Below are positions 35,688-47,044 of a stretch of 64,000 nt of DNA, piece after piece; position 1 is the first letter of the stretch, and each line of letters begins with the position of its first letter. Source of the DNA: Rhizophagus clarus (taxonomy: Eukaryota > Glomeromycota > Glomeromycetes > Glomerales > Glomeraceae); NCBI GenBank assembly GCA_015698045.1, contig BLAL01000045.1, positions 62,001-126,000 of the forward strand. Reading direction: 5' to 3'. Made by a program: the position numbers and the translations under genes. The notes beneath the pieces were generated by a model, which was not told the DNA's origin, ran no database searches, and saw only the letters and a program-made list of their open reading frames with translations.

Positions 35688-37291
35688 CAGTAGCTTTTAA
35701 AATCCAATTAGTCTAATATTTTCAAAATAAGTAACATAAATGTAAATCTTTAAAATTATATAAAAACCCCCTTTTTGTACTATACAATTTATTATTTATG
35801 TCATTTTTTTCATCAAACTATAGTAGTCATCCTTTTTGGCACTTTATAAAAAAATGTAAAAAATGATATTTAAAAAAATTTTTTTTATATTTTGTATTAA
35901 CAATATTTAAAAAAAATTTTTTTTTACACATATTCTTTTAAAAAAAATTTTTTTTTTATAATTATTCTTAAGCCTCAATTATCTATTGAACAGAAAGCTC
36001 AAACTATTACATTGCTTAAAAAAGGATATACAGCAAGAGAAATTGCTACTAAAATTGGTTGTAAAAGTCATACAACCATTATAAGACTGAAAAAGAAATA
36101 TGAAAAAACAGGTAAAGTTAAAAATAAACCCATTTCAGGCTGTCTACATTTGCTGAATAAACGTAATGAATATAATATTGTAAGACGTTTAATGACAAAT
36201 CAATGTTTTAACATGATTTAACTTCAAAAATCTTTAATAGTTAATAACAATATTAAGGTGAGCGTAAATACAGTATGCAGAGTATTAAAAAAAATGGTTT
36301 AGTAGCTTGAGTAAAGTGTAAGAAGCTGCTACTATCAAAAAAACACTGTAAAAAATGTTTAAATTTTACAAAAAGGTATAAAGACTGGACTGCGAATGAC
36401 TTAGAATAAAGTAGTGTGGTCAGATGAATCAAAATTCCAAATATTTGATTTGGATGGTTGTCAGTATTGCTAAAAATGCCTAGGAGATCTGCTTCAAGTC
36501 ATACATGTAAAACCTATCGTTAAATTTGGAGAAGGTAATATTTTTGTATGAGAATGTTTCACATCATCAGGTATAGAATACTTGGTTAAAATTAATAAAG
36601 AAGGGCTAGATGCAGAATTATATTATAAAATATTAGAAGAAGATCTTATAAACTTCCTTTATTACTATAATTTAAATACTAATGATATTGTGTTTCAATA
36701 TGATAATGATCTGAAACATACTGCTAATTGTATTAAATAATGGTTTAAAAACAATAAAATTGAAGTTTTAACATGGCCGTCACAGTCACCAGACCTCAAT
36801 CTTATCAAACACCTTTGGAATGATATTGACCGTCATCTTAGAGTGTTAGTTATTGAAATTAAAGGTAAAGATATACTATAGGAAAAAGTTTCTGAGATAT
36901 AGAATGAAGCTTCTTTAGAAACATATACCAAATTAATAAAAATGATACCAGAGCAAATAAATAATATGATTAAAGCAAAAAGAGAGTATACATGATAGTA
37001 AAGAATATTAGGATGAGTTTTTAGTTAAAATTTAAATTGAATTTTTTAACTTTTTTTAATAAATTCATAATATCTAATAAAGTACCATAATGAATGTACT
37101 AATATTTTTATATAAACCATATGATTAAAAAAAATCTGATTTATTAATTATTTGTAAAATTGATGCAGTATAAAGATTAAATAATACATTACATGTTAAA
37201 TAAATATTACATTGATATAATTTCAGATTAATATACAAACATATAATTTTGTATTATATAAATTTTGGTGCATTTTTTTTAAAAGCTATTG
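35688..37291 (+). mobile_element. Tc1/mariner element relic, 1604 bp
   Basis: The ends CAGTAGCTTTTAAAA (35688) and TTTTAAAAGCTATTG (ending 37291) are inverse and flanked by TA at 35686-35687 and 37292-37293, the invariant target of this superfamily. The size is that of full-length Tc1 elements. The interior holds a heavily mutated transposase gene. Confidence 0.75.
35970..36995 (+). pseudogene. Degenerate Tc1/mariner transposase
   Basis: The frame starts with an N-terminal helix-turn-helix (KKGYTAREIATKIGCKSHTT) that is still open at 36012-36221. It then continues through several stops: catalytic-region fragments WSDESKFQIFD (first Asp), QYDNDLKHTA (second Asp) and WPSQSPDLNLIKHLWNDID. In active DD34E transposases the last motif reads PDLNPIEHLW, so the catalytic Glu is here Lys. 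Multiple TAG/TAA codons and this change mark it as dead. Confidence 0.8.
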
Positions 37292-37338
37292 TATATAATA
37301 TATAATTTTTTATTAGTTTTAATATTAAATACCAATTT

Positions 37339-37471
37339 GGTGGATGATTAGACCGGTTTTAGAACTGGGAGTACCCATAGCTAGTTAGAAGTGATTATAG
37401 TTATAATCCTATTTTGCTTAATAAATGATGGTACAGCTTCAACACCAAAAAAAAAAAAAAAAAAAAAAAAA
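37339..37471 (+). mobile_element. SINE-like retroposon with poly(A) tail
   Basis: A body of about 108 bp beginning GGTGGATGATTAGACCGG and ending CTTCAACACC is followed by about 27 A residues. It is flanked by a perfect 18-bp direct repeat AATATTAAATACCAATTT (37321-37338 and 37472-37489). This is the signature of LINE-type target-primed retroposition of a short RNA. The body contains TAGCTAGTTAGAAG, loosely like a polymerase III A box, but I could not match it to a particular tRNA or other small RNA. The family is unknown. Confidence 0.8.
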
Positions 37472-37638
37472 AATATTAAATACCAATTTATATAAATCAT
37501 TTTTTTTTAATTTTTTTTTTATTTTCAAATAAAAAAACAAAAAAAAATTAAAAAAAAAAATTTTAGTTATTTTTTTTAAAAAATTTTTTTTTTTTTTTTT
37601 TATAAAATACTAGATGAAATATCTATAGAAAATTAAAA

Positions 37639-38065
37639 TTCATCGCATATGTGAAATTTTGCCAGTGTCACGAGGTTGTAGATCATTTCCTTTTATGGAA
37701 TTTTGTATAACTATTTAGCATAACATTTTTTCAATTTTTGTCCAGAGAAAAATTTCCTTTTTTGGAATTTTGTGTAATATATAAAATATCACCTAGCATC
37801 ACGCCCCCCAGCTTTAAAAAATCACTAAGTATTATATGAACTTAGATTTTTTTCAGTGAAAAAATCTTATTTGTCACATTATTTGTCACATCTTTAATTC
37901 TGGTCAGATTCAGTAATTCTGGTCAAATTATAAAGTTATACAAACTTCCAAAAAAGGATATTTTTCTTCAGACAAAAATCCATGAAAGTAAGTTTTACTA
38001 ATATCCAAAAAAGGAAATGATCAGTAGATCACGTGACACTGGTGAAATTTCGCATATGCGATGAA
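37639..38065. mobile_element. TIR element of 427 bp (TTCATCGCATATG ends)
   Basis: The left end TTCATCGCATATGTGAAATT is the inverse of the right end ...GAAATTTCGCATATGCGATGAA. Inverted similarity continues about 55 bp through CCAGTGTCACG and GATCATTTCC. A TSD could not be fixed. The interior repeats the motif CCAAAAAAGGAAA. Confidence 0.65.
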
Positions 38066-38089
38066 TTATAAAATCCATATCTATATATC

Positions 38090-38225
38090 TATATAATTAA
38101 AAATATTTATAACGTTTAGAATCTATATAATTAAAAATATTTGTAACGTTTAGAATCTATATAATTAAAAATATTTGTAACGTTTAGAATCTATATAATT
38201 AAAAATATTTGTAACGTTTAGAATT
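38090..38225. repeat. 35-bp tandem repeat, about four copies
   Basis: The unit CTATATAATTAAAAATATTT followed by GTAACGTTTAGAAT repeats about four times. Two further copies lie at 40589-40653, on the other side of the element inserted at 38231-40588, so the array was one block before the insertion. Confidence 0.9.
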
Positions 38226-38230
38226 TATAT

Positions 38231-40588
38231 CAATCACTGCGCATGTAACCCCCTAATTTTTTTTATTATGATCGATATATTATAAATTATGGCATAACTT
38301 AATTATTAAGCATATAGTATATATATGTAGATTAAAATCGGTTAAATTGATTTTAACTGGTTAAAATTGACGATCTTTAAATGATAATTCCGGCCAAAAT
38401 TTTCTTAATTCTGGCCAAATTCGTAATGCCGGCCTAAAATCGGTTGAAATTGAAAATTTCAGGTCAAATGTAACACTGTAATTATGCAATGTAACGCTCT
38501 AAACTCAATTAGTAAAAAAATAAAGTTAATATCCTCTTCGACGAAAATATTGAAAAAAATTTTCATTTAACTTCAGTTATTGGAGTTGGATCTCCACCAG
38601 AAGTTTGTATATTTTTTTATCGAAAATGAAGAATAAAATGAGTTATTAATTAATTTTTTGTTTTATTCTTTTATATTTGTATTTTTTTTTGTAGATTTCA
38701 CTTAGACCTATTAGATTTTGAACGCTAGACCTCTTCTTCCTACAATTTAGAACTAGGGTAGGGCTTTTGAACTTGTAATTTAGGGTACGTGAAGGCATTA
38801 ACTTAGTTATCTTAGATTTATGAGTAAAGTTTTCTTAACGTTAAATATTTTTGTTTTTCTTTATTTTTAGAATATTTTGAGGCTTTAGTACTTTTAGGTA
38901 CGAGTCTTTATGGGTGAAATCTTATTTTTTTTCTTAAGTAATCTCGTTTATTATTTTCTAGAGACGGTTCAGAATTTCATTTAGAATTTTTAGGTAAAAT
39001 TAATGAATGATTTTTTCATCTACAACTACCACCACAAAAGAATAGAATCATACAAAAGGATCAATAATTTTATTTCATAAATTTTTCACATACTACAAGC
39101 TACAGCTCGATCCCAATCTGAAAATTCATATTGAAATCCCATAGCCTAAAAACGAAGACGAAAAAATAAAAGGAAAGTAAAATGAAAGTAATAGAACAAT
39201 GTGAGAAAAAGAAGACAAACTAAAAAAAAGAAAAAATACAGGGCTTGAACTCACCCTTGATTGTAAACCACTTCAAACAAAAGCGTAGTCTAAAATAAAA
39301 GTAAGAAAGCAAAAGTGAGAACAAAACCGAAAATTAAATAAAAAAAAATAAAAAAGAAGTTTAAACATACCTTGATTTAAATAATAGTAATTCACTTCCT
39401 GATCCTGATCCTGCTTATTCGGGAATTCCCCCTTCCCAGGCTCCCCTTTACCCTCTTCTCCTCGTAATTATAATAATCCTAATAATTATTACGGTGATCA
39501 TTATTCGTAAAGTCGTAAACTAAAACTAATCGACATTTCTTTTTTGGACATCTAAATGTCTTAAATTACTCCCATAGTTAACTTCAAAACTTCTCTTTTT
39601 GGACTTCCCACCGGTGTTCCATGATGGCATGATGGTCTTTATCGACTAAAAAAAGCAAAACAGTAAAGTAAAAATAAAAGTGAGAATGAAACGAATATTA
39701 AACGAAAAAAAAAATATGAAGGTTGAACATACTCTGATCGTAAACCGTCATTTAAACTGAACCGTAACCTAGAATAAAAGTAAGAAAACGAAAGTAAGAA
39801 TAAAAATGAAAATTTTAAATAAAAAAAATATGAAGATTTGAGTTTACCCTGATCGTTGAGCAGTTTCAAACCAAACCGTAATCTAAAATAAAGTAAGAAA
39901 CCGAAAGTGAGAATAAAAAAAGAACCAAAAAGAATAAAAATTTAAATATAAACCAACCAGAATTAAACTTACCCTCATTGGCACAAGATTTTTCGAACAA
40001 TTGAAGACTGCAAAATTAAGAAATGAAACTTCCCTCAACCAAAAAGATCCAAAATGGAAGAAAAGGAAAGAAATAACACCTAAAAAAAATAAAGAAAAAG
40101 AAAATTAGTAATAAGTAGAGACTGAAAATAATATTAAAACCAACAAATAGAATTGTAAATACAAGAATATAGTGATAGCTAATACTAAAAAAGCTGCATT
40201 TTTATAGTAAAAATTCGATTTTTTGCATTTTACGCAAAAACTGCCCGAATAACTAACCATTTGAACTTAGAAAAACATTTTCTACTCGTAAAATTACATA
40301 TTTTTCTGTTGTCAAAACAGTAACTTTATGCCTACTTTTAAAAGGATCTTAAAAAAGCGTGTTTTTAAAGGTAAATTTCTTGTAAATGCAAAGTAAAAAA
40401 ATAACTGCGAAAAAGGAAATTCAATTTATAAAACTGGTAGATCACATGATAATCTACCAAATTACTTAATTAGTATAGGCGTTATATATTAAAATTGACA
40501 TTTAATCACAAAATGAAGTAACTCAATTATGGTTACACAAATTTTATTTAATATGAAAATGATTTACATGTTACATGCGCGGTGATTG
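38231..40588. mobile_element. Element A of an unassigned TIR family, 4-bp TSD
   Basis: It starts CAATCACTGCGCATGTAAC and ends GTTACATGCGCGGTGATTG, giving 18 of 19 matching TIR positions. It interrupts the 35-bp tandem array, with ATAT duplicated on either side. About 230 bp at the left and 430 bp at the right are homologous to the ends of element B (53757-55130), including paired TTCTGGCC-type motifs. The middle (about 38.5-40.1 kb) is not shared and holds intron/mini-exon-like modules on the minus strand. No intact transposase is seen; a 76-codon minus frame at 39639-39869 is not convincing. Confidence 0.85.
39240..39980 (-). repeat. Repeated exon-like/intron-like modules in element A
   Basis: On the minus strand, short related segments recur at about 39846-39882, 39729-39770 and 39250-39290. 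Each begins with an acceptor-like TTTTAG or TCTAG, reads ATTACGGTTTGGTTTGAA or a variant, passes ACGATCAG-like sequence and ends in a donor-like GTAAAC, GTATGT or GTGAGT. They are separated by purine-rich spacers such as AGTAAGAAACGAAAGTGAGA. They look like amplified mini-exons with their flanking splice signals. Whether they are spliced is unknown. Confidence 0.5.
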
Positions 40589-40978
40589 ATATAATTAAAA
40601 ATATTTGTAACGTTTAGAATCTATATAATTAAAAATATTTGTAACGTTTAGAATACCTGTATAAATAAATTTAAATTGTGTAACCTTATTTTTATTGGCC
40701 ATATTATCACATGACATTACACAAAATCCCAAAAAGGAAATTTTGCTTCCTATAAAAATTGGAAGTTTCTTATTCTGAAAAAGGAAATTTATATTACACA
40801 AATTCCAAAAAAGGAAATATTTTCTCTTGCAAAAATCTGGCCAGGTTGGTTTCACAAATATTCTAAAAAAGGAAATTAGTATGCCGATCATTTAATTCTG
40901 GCCAGCATTACAGTCATTATTACAATTAAATATAAAAAAACAAAAATGAAAAGGAAAAGTGTTAGGAATTAGGGGGTA

Positions 40979-41140
40979 GATTAGGGTTAGGGTTAGGGTT
41001 AGGGTTAGAAATTAAGGTTAGAGTTAGAGTTAGGGATTAGGATTAGGGCTAGGATTAGGGATTAGAATTAGGGTTAGGGTTAGGAATTAGGGTTAGTATC
41101 AGAATTAGATTAAAATTAGAGTTAGGGTTAGGATTTGTAT
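40979..41140 (+). repeat. Interstitial TTAGGG telomere-like tract
   Basis: Four perfect TTAGGG repeats near 40983-41007 are followed by about 130 bp of degenerate versions (TTAGAG, TTAGGA, TAGGGC). TTAGGG is the usual fungal telomere repeat. The tract is internal, flanked on both sides by other repeats. Confidence 0.85.
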
Positions 41141-41430
41141 ATTATTTTATTAATAAATACCAACTTGATACGAAGCAGCGGGCTTCAAGCTAGTTATAAA
41201 TTAAAATTTTAGAATTGAAGTAAATAAAGAAAAAAAATATTTATTAAAAAAAAAGTTTTTAATATTTCGTTTTTCTTTTTTATAAGATATCAAATAAATA
41301 TCATAAACTAAATTTTAAAATTAAAGTAAATAAAAAAGAAAAGAAAAGAATTTATTAAAGAAATATTCCTAATATTTTTTCTTTTCTTTTTTATAAAGTA
41401 TTAAATAAATATTATATAAAATTAAGGAAT

Positions 41431-43725
41431 AATTTATTTAACGCACCCCTGCGTTATAACGCACCCCTAATCACGTGTTTAATTGTTTTTATTTTATTTA
41501 TAAAATAATCTTAAGCCGTTAAGCGTGTTGCAACTTTTCATTATTTTATTTCGTCTTCAAGAGGCGTTCCTATAAAAAAAACAATAAAAAAACGTTAGAA
41601 ATATTAAACAAAATTAACGAAAAAAAAGAAATAAACCCTACCTTTTTGTTTCCAGAAGTCTCCAGGGGTGCTTCTATAAAAAAAAAAGACAATGGAGGGA
41701 CATTAGGGAATGTTCTTAAACGAGATTAACGAAAAAAAAGAAACAACCCTTACCTTTTCATTTCCAGATGTCTCTGAGGGAATTCCAGGTATGGTATTTT
41801 TTTCTTATCTTTTTTCAATTTTGTTTTCATATTTCATTTTTATTAACTATTTTTTCTTCTTTTTATGGTTTATCTTTTGTTAATTTATTCTCCTTTTCTT
41901 TTCGTTTTCATTCACTTTCTTCTTTTTCATTATCGCTCCTTTTTCCTTTCATTTTCATGATCGTTTCATCCTTATTACCATTTTGTCCTCATCGTTGTTT
42001 CATCCTTATCAATCATCATTTCGTCTTCATCATCAATTATCATTTCGTCCTTATCATCAATTATCGTTTTGTCTGTCCTTATCATCGATTATTGTTTCAT
42101 ACATCTGTTCTCATCGTTTCGTCTTTATCATTAATTATTATTTCATCCTCATCATCGATTTCATTTCATCATCATCATTTCGCCTCCTTTTTTTTTTAGA
42201 TCTTAGTTTTGCGAACAAGGTATGGTATTTTTTCTTATCTTTTTTTTTAATTTTGTTTTCATATTTCATTTTTACTAACTATTTTTTTTCTTTTTATGGT
42301 TTATCTTTCGTTAATTTATTCCCTTTTCTTTCGTTTTCATTCACTTTCTTATTTTTCATTATCGCTCCTTTTTCCTTTCATTCTCATGATCGTTTCATCC
42401 TTATTACCATTTTGTCCTCATCGTTGTTTCATTCTCATCAATCATCGTTTCGTCTTCATCATCAATTATCATTTCGTCCTTATCATCAATCATCATTTTG
42501 TTCGTCCTTATCATCAATTATTATTTCATACATCCATCCTCATCACCAATTATCATTTCGTCTTTATCATTAATTATCATTTCATCCTCATCATCGATTT
42601 CATTTCATCATCATCATTTCGCCTCCTTTTTTTTTAGGTCTTAGTTTTGCGAACAAGGTATGACATTTTTTCTTATCTTTTTTTTCAATTTCGTTTTCAT
42701 ATTTCATTTTTACTAACTATTTTTTCTTCTTTTTATGGTTTATCTTTCGTTAATTTATTCCCCTTTTCTTTCGTTTTCATTCACTTTCTTCTTTTTCATT
42801 ATCGCTCCTTTTTCCTTTCATTCTCATGATCGTTTCATCCTTATCACCATTTTGTCCTCATCGTTGTTTCATCCTCATCAATCATCGTTTCGTCTTCATC
42901 ATTAATTATTATTTCGTCCTTATCATCAATTATTGTTTTGTCTGTCCTTATCATTGATTATTGTTTCATTCATCCTCATCACCAATTATTGTTTCGTCTT
43001 CACCATCAATTATCATTTCGTTCTCATCATCAATTATCATTTCATCCTTATCATTTCGTTCTTATCATTGTTTTGTTTTTATCATCGTTTTATTTTTGTC
43101 ATCTTTTCATTTCTCCTCATCATCTTTTCATCTTTTCATTCCTTTCTTATTATCTCTTCGTTTTTCATCATCCTTTCATTTTGTTCATCTCCCTTTTATC
43201 ATTCTTTCATTTTTTTATCCCCTTCTTGTCATCTTTTCTTTTTTTTGCCCCTCCCATTATCTTTTTATTTTCATTTCTATTCCCTTTCATTTTATCCTTA
43301 TTTCCTTTTGTTTTCGATCCTGTTCCTTTTATTTTCACATTCTTTCCCTCTTTTTTTCACTATCTTTCTTTTTTTTTACTATATCTTTTGTCTCCTATCA
43401 TCTTCGTTATTTCCAATTATTTGTTTCTAATATTATTTCCATTATTTCTCTCTCTTATTATCATAATTGTTAGACTTCTCTTTTTTGTATCATTATTATC
43501 ATTACTAGTTATGTTAAAGATAAATAATTGTAAAAAATATTACCTTTGATAAACAGGGTTTAAAGGAATAAAGTCAGTTTAATATATAAATTTTGTTATT
43601 TTTTTTGTACAATAAATTTTAGCCAATTATTTTAATTCTTAATGATAATCTAAATTAAACCGCAATCAATAAAATTTATCACGTGATAGGAGGTGCGTTA
43701 CAACGCAGGGTGCATTAAATAAATT
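41431..43725. mobile_element. Element C: 2.3-kb TIR element with amplified internal modules
   Basis: The left end AATTTATTTAACGCACCCCT and the following GCGTTATAACGCACCCCTAA are the inverse of the right end (GGTGCGTTACAACGCAGGGT then GCATTAAATAAATT); the TIR is about 48 bp and contains CACGTG at its inner edge. The TSD is uncertain. The interior consists of tandem modules with splice-like borders and a long pyrimidine-rich stretch (41790-43480). The long plus-strand open frames there are Ser/Phe/His low complexity produced by TTC/ATC repeats and are not treated as genes. Confidence 0.75.
41768..42660 (+). repeat. About 430-bp tandem modules with mini-exon-like borders
   Basis: A 21-nt segment (ATGTCTCTGAGGGAATTCCAG, MSLREFQ) between TTTCCAG and GTATGG at 41768-41788 is followed by intron-like pyrimidine tracts. 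Next come the 20-nt segments ATCTTAGTTTTGCGAACAAG at 42200-42219 and its G-variant at 42638-42657. Each of these follows a poly-T/AG acceptor-like run and precedes GTATGG or GTATGA. The units between them are close copies, about 430-440 bp long; a third, diverging copy follows to about 43500. Confidence 0.65.
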
Positions 43726-43875
43726 TACTCTAAAATTAAAATAAGTAAAAAAAAAAGAAAGGGATTTATTAAAAAAAAAATTTTTACCATTTTTTTTTTT
43801 TTTATAAAATATTGGATAAATATTATAAATTAAACTTTAAAATTAAAACATATAAAAAAAAAAGAAAAGTATTTA

Positions 43876-44047
43876 GGGCAGTGACATATATTAGCTAATA
43901 TTTTAGGGGGTGGGGGGGTAAGCGAAAATCTTAGGTTACACAATTTTTAAAAATATGATTGGTTGCACATGACCAAGATATCTTACCTGGGGGTGGGGGG
44001 GTAAGCGCCTATAGTAAAAAAATATTAGCTAATATATGTCACTGCCC
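43876..44047. mobile_element. PIF/Harbinger-type MITE, 172 bp, TTA target
   Basis: The ends GGGCAGTGACATATATTAGC and its inverse form TIRs of about 30 bp and are flanked by TTA on both sides (43873-43875, 44048-44050), the target preferred by PIF/Harbinger elements. The interior has two copies of a G-rich GGGGGTGGGGGGGTAAGCG motif in direct orientation. Confidence 0.85.
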
Positions 44048-44699
44048 TTATTAAAAAAAAATATTTTAATATTTTTTTTTTTTTTTTATAAAGTATCAAA
44101 TATATTGGTTAAAATAAAACTTTTGATCTTTAAAAACTTTTGATAAAATTTTTACCAATTGGTTATGTAATTATCATATTTTTTGATTAATAACACAAAT
44201 TAATAGAAATTATTATAACTTAACTGATACTAATTATTAATTGAAAACTTATTTTCTTTTTTGATAATAAATTGATTAATATTAAATTTTATACAAAAAA
44301 TTATTTCTTTTAGCAAAATTTCATATTATTTGTTTTATTACATAACCTTTTAGTATAAAAAATCCAAAAACTCTTTTCTGTTCCATTCAAAACCAAAAAT
44401 TTAATTTATTTTTTAAATAAAAATAAACGTTTCAGAGTTTTCAAAACAACAAAATATTTATAATAATGGTAACTATGATATTACTGACTATGGTGACTCT
44501 TCTAGCAAAAGTGAAAATATGATAGAAGACATTTTTCAGCCTGTTTTGACAAAAAACTGAAAGAAAAAGATGTAAAGGAAAGCCAAGAAATAACAACATA
44601 AACAACTATTTATACTACAACAGTCAACTTTGACATCTAAACAAAAATAATCCCAAACTAAGAATGAAGCTAAACAAATTTATATAAAGGCTTTATTAT

Positions 44700-45969
44700 A
44701 TACTTTTGAAACTTGAGTATTGTCGATACTATAACATTTCAGAATGTGAACGAACAAAGCAACTAGTTAATACGAATTTTTAGTCCTGAAGCAGAGCCTG
44801 TATGGTATAAATCTCTAGCACAACAAATAAATATTCTTAATACCCTAATATCGCTGATTGTTCATACAGCTTTAAGAGTGTACTCAGGTATTCTCACCAG
44901 CCAAGACTCTCTTACAGAAATATCTACCCTTCTTAAGAAAAAAGTGAAAGATATGATCAACTATAAAATATCATGTATAGATCAGAATCTGGTTAATTCT
45001 AGTATACCACACTAGAATATACAACAGACTTTTTCCAAATCAGTACCTGATGATCATCAATCTCTTTAAAATCTGCTAGTTAACTCTGATGATATGCAGA
45101 TTTTTCCTGATACAGATACTGTATTACCGTCTCCTTCCCTTAGTATCCCTGATGCTAACCTAAACAAATCAAAGAAGGCAGCGAAAGCAGCATCCAAATC
45201 TATTGAAAAAGTATACATCAATCAAATAATTCCTAATGATAAAATAAATAACATAAGGGATATTTTCATATATGACGTATCTGTAGGTTAGTCTTATGTA
45301 AAAATCATAGCCAAACTTAAAGCATAAGATGATGTTATATCTATAACAATAAAATGTTAACGTAAGTATCAAACGTTGCGTATAAAGATTTATCTCACAA
45401 CTTTTTCATTGGCGTCCTTCGACCAGAGTATATGGCAATACTCCTTAGGTAACCAAACAGTACAATAGTTTTTAAAACACTGGTCTCTACAACAAAGAAA
45501 GTGACAAGAACAGTTTCGCTTATACCTCAATGACCTATCTCAAAATAGTAATTATTAGCAATTATGAGACCATACCAAACTTTCAATGATTTTTTTTAAT
45601 TATCTAATTAAAGCTTTAAAGTATTTCAATTCTAGAAAGAAATCTCAGATTGTAGCGTACTTCAAAAAATATCAGAATGTAGAATTTTGTTATAATACAA
45701 CTTTCAATTTCAATCATAATGGTACTAACCACTCTCTTCCATGGTGTGCTTCTCCTATTTCCTCTTTGAACAAAAACAAAAAGCCTATGAAGAGTTCTAA
45801 TAAGCAAAACTCTGGTTCTCCTAAAACACACTTTACTAATTTCAAACCTTTCAAGGATCAAACAAAGTCTTTTAAAATATTGAAAGGCAACAAGAAAAAG
45901 AAGTCATTGGACAAGAAGTCTAATGATAAAATGGATATTGTTAAACTTTTATTAATTTTAATTTCTTAA
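44700..45969 (+). pseudogene. Decayed retroelement ORF (probable LINE ORF1-like)
   Basis: Plus-strand coding fragments run through many stops: an open stretch at 45094-45291, then a segment after 45291 with KYQTLRIKI, TTFSLASFDQSIWQYSLGN and WSLQQRK, and a 127-codon frame at 45586-45969 rich in Lys, Ser and Asn. Codons and hydrophilic composition are unlike the surrounding AT noise. I think it resembles the ORF1-type proteins of fungal LINEs, but that is a recollection without search support. No reverse transcriptase motif is visible. Confidence 0.4.
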
Positions 45970-47040
45970 ATTTTTATTATTTTAGTAGATTGCGTTATTT
46001 TTTATTTTTATTTTTCTTTTTTCTCTTTTTGATTCGTTTGTTTAAGTAATATTGCTAAGCAATTGACTACTTATAGGGATTTTGTTGAAACTAAAGTGTT
46101 GATGCATTTTGAAGAATGTGATTACAATTTATATTTCAGGTGGAGAGCTATAAGTTATTCTCTTTACAGGGTCAGATTACTTGTTTTTGCATAGCATTTA
46201 CTTTCAACTGAGGTACCTATGATAACTTTTTTTGGATTTAATTATTTAATTCCTTAAGTTTAATCAACTACTGTTACTTACTTAGACTTGTCTTTTTATT
46301 GAACTTATCTTATTGGCTTTATTGCTTTTAATTATAGGTTCTCTTGTTATAATAAAAATAAAAATAAATATTACATAACCTTTTAGTTAAAATTTAATCA
46401 ATTCAGTTAATTTACTAAATTTTGCTAATTGAAATATTATAAAAATTATCAAGATTAATGATTTAAACTTTTTAAAAAAAAAATTTTTTTTTTAAAAAGA
46501 TTTTAATTTTGAGATTTAATTATTTACTTAAAATTAAATTTGAATTTTTTTTGAAATAACTTTAAAAAAAACTAAAATATATTCTAATTATTTTTTGATT
46601 CCAGCAGAATAATACCAATTTTTATAAATAAAATTTTGATTTTTAAAATTTTGAAACTTTTATTTTTTAAAAAAAATTTAAATATTTAAATGTTTTTTTT
46701 AATATTTTTATATAGAGATTTCAGCTCTAAACTGAATTAGTTTAAAACTTTAGCATTTTTTGTATTTAGTATTGTTAAATTTAAAAATTATTTAATTATA
46801 ATAATTATAATAGTTATAATAGTAACTTTTGTTAAATTACATGACAAGTTATGTAAATAATGTAAAAATATAATTTGACAAAAAAAAGTCATTTTACCAA
46901 CTTAACAAACCTAATTTTTCTTGTAGTAGCTGTAGATTTCAGAGATATATATAATAGCTAGTAAAAGAAATGCAGCATCTTAATTATTAATCATTAATCA
47001 CATGTATTTTTATTAAAAATTAATACAATTAAAATAAAAT
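45970..47040. other. AT-rich spacer
   Basis: No gene, repeat boundary or RNA recognised. The sequence is dominated by A/T runs. Confidence 0.5.
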
Positions 47041-47044
47041 TTAA

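Larger units (their letters stand above)
41200..44110. repeat. Degenerate 125-130-bp repeat split by insertions
   Basis: Copies built from AAATTTTAAAATTAAAGTAAA, an A/G-rich AAAAAAGAAAAG run, ATTTATTAAA and a T/C tract ending ATAAAGTATTAAATAAATA occur at about 41205-41300, 41310-41425, 43728-43835 and 43840-44110. Two transposable elements (41431-43725 and 43876-44047) lie within the array. Confidence 0.65.

Noticed and set aside
41768-43549. Overlapping Ser/Phe/His-rich frames up to 203 codons
   Set aside because: Generated by TTC/ATC-type pyrimidine repeats inside element C and open in several frames at once; no protein signature.
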